The notes under the pieces were generated by a model. That model saw nothing but the letters and a program-made list of their open reading frames with translations, made no database searches and was not told the origin of the DNA. Shown here piece after piece: positions 57,899-64,000 of a stretch of DNA of 64,000 nucleotides; position 1 is the first letter of the stretch, and each line of letters begins with the position of its first letter. The DNA lies in the NCBI RefSeq assembly GCF_034343125.1, contig NZ_CP139957.1:1635001-1699000 (forward strand), given 5' to 3'. The stretch is from Caldicellulosiruptor danielii. GTDB lineage: Bacteria > Bacillota > Thermoanaerobacteria > Caldicellulosiruptorales > Caldicellulosiruptoraceae. A program made the translations under genes and the position numbers.

Positions 57899-58735
57899 TT
57901 AAACACCTTCTTTAACTTCATAAACATAACACATTATCTTATATTCATCATCAGGATTGAGTCCATTTACATACATTCCTTTTCCTTGCATTGTCTCTTG
58001 CATACTTCCAGTTTGCAAAGCAATTCTCTTATTTTTGGGTATCTCACTCCACATACTCCTGTAAACATCTAAATTATAAAGAAATGCCCATTTAGGAAAC
58101 TCAATGTATTTTGTTATCTTGCTATCAGGTTTGTTTTTTTCTAAATATTTTCTTAATAGAACCAGTCTAAATTCTGTATAAAAATCTATGATGCTCACCA
58201 CATCTTTACCACTTTTAAATTTAGCGTATCTGTATGCGTCCCAGCATACATCTATAAGATCTTCTTTGGATAGTAGATATTGATTGAGTAACTTTTCTGC
58301 TTCATCTATCAACGATTTAATCTCTTCTTTTGAATTAACCTTTGTCCAATCAATTATTACTTGATTATTGTAAGAAATACTAACAGCTGAAGATTGCGGT
58401 TTTGTCTTTAAATAAATGCTTTTAATTCTCCAACCGTCACTACACTCTCTTAACGCAATTCCCTTTTCTTTTAACTCCATTACCAACTCAGATTCAATTA
58501 ACTTGAAATTCTCAAACATTCTTTCTTTCTCTTTGACAATAACTTCTTTAGCTTTGCTTATAGTATTATTCAGGGTATCAAAAATGCTATTTAGATTTGA
58601 AGAACTATTTATAAATTTTTCTAATTTTTCTATTGCATCCTTATCATTTGGCTTTATTTCGTTTATTTTACTAAATATTTTCAAAACATCTTTTAACTCC
58701 TTTATTATATTTTCAACTTCACTTTGCTGTTTCAT
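57899..58735 (-). CDS. Coiled-coil protein heading the triple-ATPase operon
   Basis: 278 residues. The first 110 are a long charged helix (KELKDVLKIFSKINEIKP, then KAKEVIVKEKERMFENFKL); the rest is globular, with IDWTKVNSKEEIKSLIDEAE and a C-terminal GKGMYVNGLNPDDEYKIM. No family recognised. It begins the operon, 2 nt before ATPase A, with AGGGGTGGG upstream. It may load or regulate the ATPases. The 164-bp gap on its upstream side (58736-58899) holds a TATAAA-like box but no clear promoter. Confidence 0.8.
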   Translation of the reverse strand: MKQQSEVENIIKELKDVLKIFSKINEIKPNDKDAIEKLEKFINSSSNLNSIFDTLNNTISKAKEVIVKEKERMFENFKLIESELVMELKEKGIALRECSDGWRIKSIYLKTKPQSSAVSISYNNQVIIDWTKVNSKEEIKSLIDEAEKLLNQYLLSKEDLIDVCWDAYRYAKFKSGKDVVSIIDFYTEFRLVLLRKYLEKNKPDSKITKYIEFPKWAFLYNLDVYRSMWSEIPKNKRIALQTGSMQETMQGKGMYVNGLNPDDEYKIMCYVYEVKEGV

Positions 58736-58899
58736 ATTATCCCACCCCTATTGACTTTGGTTATTTTGTTAAAACAAATTGCTTTTAGTTTATTTATACC
58801 ACTTAGGTTGTATTTTAAAAACATGATTATTAAATGCTCATTTAACTCTATTTCAACCATTAATAATTATCCCTTTTGAAAAAACACTGCTAATTTCTA

Positions 58900-60339
58900 T
58901 CATCTCCCAAACAAATACATAAACACAAAAGCCGGAATTTTTACAATTGGTACTTTTGTATCAAGCTCAACTTTACCAAAGTCTTCTGCTTTCTTTGTAA
59001 CAAGCACAGCTGAGATTATATCTTTTTCTTTCTGGCACATCTCTACAATTGCATCACTTATGCTAAGAGTGCTATCTTCTCTGAACTTTACCTCAATCAG
59101 GCTCTTACCATTTGGAAACTCAACTACCACATCAATCTCTTTTTGATTATCACCTGGCTTTCTAAAATATCCTATTTTTGCATTTGCTTCGCTGTAGAAG
59201 TTATATACATGCTTAAAAATTGCTGTTTCAACTGTAATTCCAAGTTCCTGGCTATCTGTAAATAGATTATCTATCATCAAAACTGCATTTCTGATAGCCG
59301 GGTCAGATATATATATCTTAGGTTTTGCCTTCAAAATTTTTTTGCCACCTAATTCAACTGGGAAACTTTTATAAATTAAATTTGCATTTTCAAGTAAGTG
59401 AATATAATTTTCTATTGTGGTCACTGATACATTTTCAATTTGTTTGCTGATAGTTGAAATGTTTATCACACTTGAAGAGTTAAAGCACAAGTACAAGAAA
59501 ACTTTTTCTAATACTGTCAAGTTTCTGACATTAAATAGTGAAGGAATATCTCTTTTGATGACCTTATCTACTACATCTTCTCTTAAAATTCTCTGATTTA
59601 AAAACCAATCCTCTGAAAATACAAATTCAGGAAAGCCCCCAACCATCAAATACCTGTTGAAATATTTCTGCAGAGGCATAAGCAAAAAGACAAGTTCAGA
59701 AATCTGATGATCATTAAAATTTGAAAGCTCTCTTAAATCTAAATTTGGCAAATCCTTGGGTCTTTCTTCAACACCAAGTATTTCGCAAAATTCATAAAAC
59801 GAAAGAGTTGGAACAGAAACGACTGTCCAGCGACCAACACCGCTTTCCTTTACTCCTTCAATAAGTTTCGGTGAAGCAGAGCCTGTAGCAACAATTTTCC
59901 ATTTTGGTTTTGTATCGTAATATACTTTTAACCACCTGTCCCAATCGCCTGCGTATTGAATTTCATCTAAAAATATATAAGCTTCTTCTGACTGGTTAAT
60001 GTTCAGTTCATAAAGAGTCAAAATTTGATCAAATGAACAAAGCTTGAATAAAGGATGATCAAACGAAACATACAGTATTTTTTTGGGATTAACTTTACCC
60101 TTTAAAAGTGACTCTATTATCTGGTATAATATAGTAGTTTTGCCTACACGACGTGCACCTGAAAGTATAATATATCTTCTGATAGTTGGATGATTTAGCA
60201 GGCTAAAAACTCTATGGTATGCCATTCTCTTTACAGGTTTAGATAAATCTTGTGGAAAGTATCCTTCTCTCCACCAGGGATTATAAGAGTATAAAATTCT
60301 CAAAATGTTCTCTGAGCTTGTTATTGACAATTTCTTCAC
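58900..60339 (-). CDS. AAA ATPase with C-terminal DUF4143 domain
   Basis: 479 residues (476 if the TTG at 60330 is used, which has AGGGGG at a better distance than the GTG at 60339). Walker A ILSGARRVGKTTILYQII near residue 60, Walker B AYIFLDEIQYAGDWDRWL near 127, sensor VATGSASPKL, and the C-terminal DUF4143 region with a nuclease-like EIDVVVEFPNGKSLIEVKF stretch (about 415-435). Such ATPases are common in mobile and accessory DNA; the role is unknown. Three 33-bp repeats precede it. Confidence 0.88.
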   Translation of the reverse strand: MKKLSITSSENILRILYSYNPWWREGYFPQDLSKPVKRMAYHRVFSLLNHPTIRRYIILSGARRVGKTTILYQIIESLLKGKVNPKKILYVSFDHPLFKLCSFDQILTLYELNINQSEEAYIFLDEIQYAGDWDRWLKVYYDTKPKWKIVATGSASPKLIEGVKESGVGRWTVVSVPTLSFYEFCEILGVEERPKDLPNLDLRELSNFNDHQISELVFLLMPLQKYFNRYLMVGGFPEFVFSEDWFLNQRILREDVVDKVIKRDIPSLFNVRNLTVLEKVFLYLCFNSSSVINISTISKQIENVSVTTIENYIHLLENANLIYKSFPVELGGKKILKAKPKIYISDPAIRNAVLMIDNLFTDSQELGITVETAIFKHVYNFYSEANAKIGYFRKPGDNQKEIDVVVEFPNGKSLIEVKFREDSTLSISDAIVEMCQKEKDIISAVLVTKKAEDFGKVELDTKVPIVKIPAFVFMYLFGR

Positions 60340-60351
60340 CCCCTATTTAAT

Positions 60352-60357
60352 ATTATA
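60352..60357 (-). promoter_or_regulatory. TATAAT box upstream of the DUF4143 ATPase
   Basis: On the minus strand TATAAT at 60357-60352, about 20 nt before the gene and directly downstream of the 33-bp repeats. No good -35 box at 17 bp, so the repeats may hold an activator or be an operator. Confidence 0.5.
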
Positions 60358-60360
60358 ACA

Positions 60361-60446
60361 TATACTTTAAATTTTTAGCCCAAAAATATAAAGTATACTT
60401 TATATTTTTAAGCTAATTATTTAAAGTATACTTTGTATTTTTGAGA
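60361..60446. repeat. Three 33-bp-phased repeats with a 28-bp palindrome
   Basis: The word TATACTTT, followed by two bases and ATTTTT, starts at 60361, 60394 and 60427, exactly 33 bp apart. The first two units are similar over their whole length; the third matches for about 16 bases. A perfect 28-bp palindrome centred on AAGTATACTT spans 60382-60409 and a 12-bp one (AAAGTATACTTT) lies at 60423-60434. This looks like a set of binding sites on one helix face. Confidence 0.8.
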
Positions 60447-60481
60447 CTATATTTTATCAAATTGACCTGCTATAAAAATAA

Positions 60482-60505
60482 AAAGGCAGGTTTTTCCGCC
60501 TGCCT
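60482..60505 (-). terminator. Terminator after HEPN/MNT pair 1
   Basis: An 8-bp stem AAGGCAGG / CCTGCCTT with an 8-nt loop; on the minus strand it runs into TTTTATTTTTA. It lies 12 nt after the HEPN stop and closes the long flgL-to-HEPN transcript. Confidence 0.8.
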
Positions 60506-60517
60506 TAAAGCATTTAA

Positions 60518-60937
60518 TTAAATTCCACAGTATTCTACAAACTTACTCACGATTAACTCTATATCAGCTAATTTGTTTTTGAATATATTGTATACAATAT
60601 GCAAATCTATTTTAGAATATTCATGAGCAATTATATTTCTAAATTGAATCATAGACCTAAAAATTTGCATTTCATTTTCACTTAATATTTTTGCACGTTT
60701 TAAAATAATAGGTATATCGCTATAAGCTGAAGGTTCTCCTAAACCGTTATCTGAAATAATGTGATTCCCTATGTCAATAAGATTTTGGACAATCAAAAAC
60801 AGATTGAAAACTACAACATCTTGAGCTATTTCATCTTCTAAAAATTGTTCTAATGTAAAATCTGAAAACAATCTAATTTTTTTTAAACTTGCTTTTATGT
60901 TCTCAATCTTTTGAGTTACAATCTCTCTTTTTACCAT
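60518..60937 (-). CDS. HepT-like HEPN toxin, pair 1
   Basis: 139 residues from ATG 60937, nine bases after GGGAG. All-helical HEPN fold with the RNase motif Rx4HxY as RNIIAHEY near residue 105. In the family, the nucleotidyltransferase partner adds AMP to the tyrosine of this motif and so blocks the RNase. It overlaps the MNT gene by 35 nt. A paralogue lies at 62073-62492. Confidence 0.88.
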   Translation of the reverse strand: MVKREIVTQKIENIKASLKKIRLFSDFTLEQFLEDEIAQDVVVFNLFLIVQNLIDIGNHIISDNGLGEPSAYSDIPIILKRAKILSENEMQIFRSMIQFRNIIAHEYSKIDLHIVYNIFKNKLADIELIVSKFVEYCGI

Positions 60938-61343
60938 GCAGAAAATACTCCCTTTGATAAAGTGCACAAATTTCAAGATACCTTTTTTTGTCCATATATT
61001 CATAAAAGTTTTTTACTCTAACATCAACATATAAATCATGATCTTTGTCAATTACCAATATACCATCACTAAAAACCTCATGCTTTAAAAGAGGATCAGC
61101 ATCATTCAAAATAACAAAATCTACTCTTTTATTCAAAATCTTCTCAAGATACCTTTTTGTATCAAGTTGATATAACAGATCTTCAGTTGCATCTTTGCCT
61201 TTTTTGATGTATGCAGCAATATCAATATCACTTGATTTGTTAGCATTTCCTCTTGCGTATGAACCAAAAAGATATGCAAATATAACCTTATCATCTTTCT
61301 CAAAATATTCTCTCAAAATCTTTACAATCTCATCTTTCACCAT
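60903..61343 (-). CDS. MntA-like nucleotidyltransferase antitoxin, pair 1
   Basis: 146 residues from ATG 61343. The minimal nucleotidyltransferase signature GSYARGNANKSSDIDI (GSx10DxD) is intact near residue 30, with VDFVILNDADPLLKHEV after it. It should AMPylate the HEPN partner. It overlaps csrA by 14 nt and the HEPN gene by 35, so it is translated with the flagellar genes. Confidence 0.88.
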   Translation of the reverse strand: MVKDEIVKILREYFEKDDKVIFAYLFGSYARGNANKSSDIDIAAYIKKGKDATEDLLYQLDTKRYLEKILNKRVDFVILNDADPLLKHEVFSDGILVIDKDHDLYVDVRVKNFYEYMDKKRYLEICALYQREYFLHGKKRDCNSKD

Positions 61344-61572
61344 CTTCAAAAAGTCCTTTCAAATCTTTGATTCTAATAAGTCTTTCTTTGCCCTGCAATG
61401 CTTCAAGATTTTCGTTTTTGACCTCTTGGAGTAGTTCATATCGCAAAACCTTGACGTTTTTTGGTGCATCTATTCCAAGCTTTACGCTATCTTTTTCTAT
61501 GCTTATAACCTTTACTATTATATCCTCTCCAATTAGAATCTGCTCACCTTCTTTTCGCGAAAGAACAAGCAT
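61330..61572 (-). CDS. csrA: Carbon storage regulator CsrA
   Basis: 80 residues. LVLSRKEGEQILIGEDIIVKV and the RNA-contact region IGIDAPKNVKVLRYELLQEV are standard for CsrA; the protein is slightly longer than many, with a charged tail. It binds flagellin mRNA in Firmicutes and is itself checked by FliW, encoded just upstream. Confidence 0.97.
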   Translation of the reverse strand: MLVLSRKEGEQILIGEDIIVKVISIEKDSVKLGIDAPKNVKVLRYELLQEVKNENLEALQGKERLIRIKDLKGLFEDGER

Positions 61573-61584
61573 CTTTTGTATACC

Positions 61585-62043
61585 TCATTTCTGTGAATTT
61601 GAATCTAAGTTCTCAAAAAGGTAGTATCTTATAGGATATCTTTCATCATCTAAAAGGTATTGCATACCTTTTCTCTTGTTGACATTAATAATAACTGGAG
61701 CTTTTAAATTCACCCTTGTTTGCTTTACATCCTCTGGAATTACAACAATGCAAAATACTGCAACATCTTGTGAAGAATCTATTTCCAGTTTTTTTACAAC
61801 ATCATCTGGTATGTCAAATTCATAGTCTGGCTTTATCTCAAAAGGATTGATTAACACAAATGCAATATCTTTGTCTTCAACAGACTGAAGCCAGTAAAAC
61901 GGACCTTCATCTTCTTTTATAATTACAAACTTTTTTAAGTTCTCAAACGCAGGGATGCCCTCTTCAAAAAATATAATATTCTCTTCACTGACTTCAAGCT
62001 CGCCAAAAACTCTTGATTTTACAACTGATCTTTGAACTACCAT
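61585..62043 (-). CDS. fliW: Flagellar assembly factor FliW
   Basis: 152 residues: VVKSRVFGELEVSEENIIFF, GIPAFENLKKFVII, FYWLQSVEDKDIAFVLINPF, characteristic FliW. It binds flagellin or CsrA and so couples flagellin synthesis to secretion. 12 nt before csrA; the HEPN gene of pair 2 lies 29 nt upstream. Confidence 0.96.
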   Translation of the reverse strand: MVVQRSVVKSRVFGELEVSEENIIFFEEGIPAFENLKKFVIIKEDEGPFYWLQSVEDKDIAFVLINPFEIKPDYEFDIPDDVVKKLEIDSSQDVAVFCIVVIPEDVKQTRVNLKAPVIINVNKRKGMQYLLDDERYPIRYYLFENLDSNSQK

Positions 62044-62072
62044 TTTAAATCTCCTCTTTATTGATATATTGT

Positions 62073-62492
62073 TTAAAGATTTGTATATTTTATGATTTCA
62101 TAAATAATTTTATTTATGTCATCAATACCATTAATCAGAATATCGTAAACTTTTGCCAAATCAATTTTAGAATATTCATGCACAATTATATTGCGAAATG
62201 AAATCATTTTTTTAAAAACTGAAGCTAAATTTTCTGAAATAACCTTTTCTTTTGACAATATCTCAGGAATCTCGCCATAATAACCTGGTGTTTCAAAACC
62301 ATCATCAGCTATTATATGATTTCCTATGTCTATTAGATTTTGTATTGCCAAAAAAAGATTATGAATAACTATGTCCTGAGCATCTTGGTCTTTTTTGAAT
62401 TCTTCCAAGCTCATATTTTGAAACCTTTTTATTCTGTTTAAGCTGAACCATATCCTATCTATTTTTTCACTGACCAGCGCCTTTTTTACCAT
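62073..62492 (-). CDS. HepT-like HEPN toxin, pair 2
   Basis: 139 residues, a paralogue of the protein at 60518-60937. RNase motif RNIIVHEY near residue 107. It overlaps its MNT partner by 26 nt. The N-terminal third SEKIDRIWFSLNRIKRFQNM differs most from pair 1. Confidence 0.88.
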   Translation of the reverse strand: MVKKALVSEKIDRIWFSLNRIKRFQNMSLEEFKKDQDAQDIVIHNLFLAIQNLIDIGNHIIADDGFETPGYYGEIPEILSKEKVISENLASVFKKMISFRNIIVHEYSKIDLAKVYDILINGIDDINKIIYEIIKYTNL

Positions 62493-62910
62493 TATCTGAT
62501 ATCCTCTCTTTTATATACATCATCTTAATCTTCATAATATGCAGCCAATCTTGATAGTAATAGAAACTCATCTTTTTAAAATTTACTAACTTATCATGGT
62601 CTTTTTCAACAATCAAAATGCCTTCTGAAATTACCTCGTGCCTTAAAAGTGGTGAAGCTTGATTTAAAATTACTAAGTCAACTTCTTTTCTTAGAATGTC
62701 TGAAATACCCAACATATGTTTGACTTGAAATTCTAATAACCTTTTAGAATCATTTGCCAGCTCCTCATTTACATATACAGCAATGTCAACATCGCTATCT
62801 TCCCGTTCTTTTCCTTTTGCATATGACCCAAACAGATATGCAAATACAATAGCACTTTCTTTCTCAAAATATTCCTTTAAAACTTCTAAAATCTTGCTCT
62901 TTTCTATCAT
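62467..62910 (-). CDS. MntA-like nucleotidyltransferase antitoxin, pair 2
   Basis: 147 residues. GSYAKGKEREDSDVDI (GSx10DxD) near residue 29 is intact; VDLVILNQASPLLRHEV follows. Paralogue of pair 1. Its start overlaps the stop of the DUF6470 gene (4 nt), so it is coupled to the flagellar operon. Confidence 0.88.
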   Translation of the reverse strand: MIEKSKILEVLKEYFEKESAIVFAYLFGSYAKGKEREDSDVDIAVYVNEELANDSKRLLEFQVKHMLGISDILRKEVDLVILNQASPLLRHEVISEGILIVEKDHDKLVNFKKMSFYYYQDWLHIMKIKMMYIKERISDNGKKGAGQ

Positions 62911-63284
62911 ATCCTCACATCAACCTTGCCCATCTCAAAATCTATATAAACTTTGCCACCTTCAAAGTAAATTTGTGGGCGGCTTTTGGGAATGACATCT
63001 ACGTTGTAGTCATACTCAGGAAATGCTTCTTCAACGCAGATGTCAATTATAGGCTGACCACCATCTTCTATTCTTGCAAGCCTGTTTCCATTTTCTGCTG
63101 TCTTTTGTATATACCTTAAAACCTGTTCATATCCTTGCTGAGCACTTTTACGAACCAGGTAATCTGTTGAGCCCAAATTTACCTCTTCCCAGCACCTGTC
63201 TTGGTTTATCCTAACTTTCACATGTTCCTGATAAAGTTTTACCTTTACAAACTCCTGGTGAATCTGAATCCTTGCAATTTGCAT
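62907..63284 (-). CDS. DUF6470 flagellar-locus protein
   Basis: 125 residues, beginning MQIARIQIHQEFVKVKLYQE, a family that sits between flgL and fliW in Firmicutes. No membrane segment. Function unknown. It lies 38 nt after flgL and overlaps the MNT gene of pair 2. Confidence 0.85.
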   Translation of the reverse strand: MQIARIQIHQEFVKVKLYQEHVKVRINQDRCWEEVNLGSTDYLVRKSAQQGYEQVLRYIQKTAENGNRLARIEDGGQPIIDICVEEAFPEYDYNVDVIPKSRPQIYFEGGKVYIDFEMGKVDVRI

Positions 63285-63322
63285 TTTTTAGCACTTCCTC
63301 AAGTTTTTCTGTCAAAGACTAT

Positions 63323-64000
63323 TTAAAACCTCAGAAAATCCAATAGTGTTGGCGGCAAAATCTGTGCACCTGTCTGAAGTGCTGCTCTGTAGACATTCTC
63401 TGCCTCTTTTAGTTTCATAATAATCTCTGCCATGTCAACATCTTCATTGTTAGAAAGTAAAGTAGTAAAGTTTACATTGTCGTCACTCAGCCTGTTTTTA
63501 ATAAGCTCAAGTCTGTTCTGAAGTGCTCCAATATCGCCGCGCTGAGCAACAACATTGTCAATGTGCCTGTCAATGTCGCTCAAAAGTGAGTTTACTGTGT
63601 TTGCATCCCCACTCTCAAGAGCATTTATCAGATTGTCCAATACTTTGAAAAGATTTCCTTTATTTTCATCTGTCTCGCCCTGAATGTAAAAAATCTGGTT
63701 GGCTGTTTTGTTAATACCGATATAATTTGCTTTCATAAGCTCAATCTGGATAATATTTTCACCTGTCGACAAATCAATGGGATATCCACCAGTTGAAGTA
63801 AAATTGCCTGTATCTGAAAAAGAACCATCTGAATTAAGTGGTGCTGTGTCAGTTTTAAAACCAGAGAATATATATCTTCCTGCATAATTTGTATTTCCTA
63901 CTTGAATTATATGCTGTTTTATCTGAGCAACCTCTTTTGCAATCTGAGCCATGTCTTCTTTTGTATTTGTGCCATTTGCACCTCTGACTGCAAGTTCTCT
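63323..64000 (-). CDS. flgL: Flagellar hook-filament junction protein FlgL, partial
   Basis: The 5' end is beyond the right edge; 226 codons are in view. The first visible residues RELAVRGANGTNTKEDMAQ belong to the flagellin N-terminal domain, and the C-terminus has NRLSDDNVNFTTLLSNNEDVDMAEIIMKLKEAENVY and LPPTLLDFLRF. The second junction protein between hook and filament. Upstream gene of the DUF6470-fliW-csrA run. Confidence 0.93.
   Translation of the reverse strand, partial: RELAVRGANGTNTKEDMAQIAKEVAQIKQHIIQVGNTNYAGRYIFSGFKTDTAPLNSDGSFSDTGNFTSTGGYPIDLSTGENIIQIELMKANYIGINKTANQIFYIQGETDENKGNLFKVLDNLINALESGDANTVNSLLSDIDRHIDNVVAQRGDIGALQNRLELIKNRLSDDNVNFTTLLSNNEDVDMAEIIMKLKEAENVYRAALQTGAQILPPTLLDFLRF

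Overview
The window is an AT-rich chromosomal segment, dense in genes, with frequent TTG and GTG starts and strong purine-rich ribosome sites. It probably comes from an anaerobic thermophilic Firmicute. Gene content and order (TrmK-Nif3 pair, H-NOX chemoreceptor almost collinear with the thermophilic Thermoanaerobacter-type protein, flgL-DUF6470-fliW-csrA-hag flagellar order) suggest Caldicellulosiruptor or a close relative. This is inference from recognised proteins, not a database result. I saw no rRNA, tRNA or CRISPR array.

Layout. 1-30 kb is mostly core genome: a phasin-like fragment, UbiB kinase, ligA, nif3, trmK, a GT4/toroid glycosidase-like pair, a CsoR-family sensor with thioredoxin, a SIMPL protein, AraC and EamA proteins, an O2-type H-NOX chemoreceptor, a lytic transglycosylase, ychF, the nickel-pincer cofactor operon larE-larB-larC (larC apparently joined by a -1 frameshift), an aldose epimerase, guaB, lepB, mutS2, proBA with a broken nucleotidyltransferase, thpR, an MFS transporter and a DUF4160/DUF2442 pair.

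30-64 kb is a flagellar locus that has collected accessory modules, nearly all on the minus strand. In transcription order it runs: flgL (cut by the window edge), DUF6470, MNT/HEPN pair 2, fliW, csrA, MNT/HEPN pair 1, a DUF4143 ATPase behind 33-bp repeats, a five-gene operon (coiled-coil protein, three paralogous BrxD/DUF2791-like P-loop ATPases, a DEAD/DEAH helicase), flagellin with a sigma-28 promoter, an apparent flagellin-glycosylation island (two TPR-glycosyltransferases, GT4, FkbM methyltransferase, three tandem radical SAM/SPASM proteins, CDP-sugar genes), an IS1634-type element flanked by 506-bp direct repeats, a membrane protein, and flaG-fliD-fliS-flgN-like with its own sigma-28 promoter.

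The best candidate for an undescribed system is the five-gene ATPase/helicase operon (52242-58735). It has the ATPase-helicase core of BREX type 2 or Shango-like defence but three ATPase paralogues and none of the methyltransferase, PglZ or TerB partners I would recognise. Other strong observations are the IS element that duplicated 506 bp and so left both neighbouring genes intact, the A AAA AAC slip site in larC, the O2-binding residue set of the H-NOX receptor, the two toxin-antitoxin pairs bracketing fliW-csrA, and the three radical SAM paralogues in the glycosylation island.
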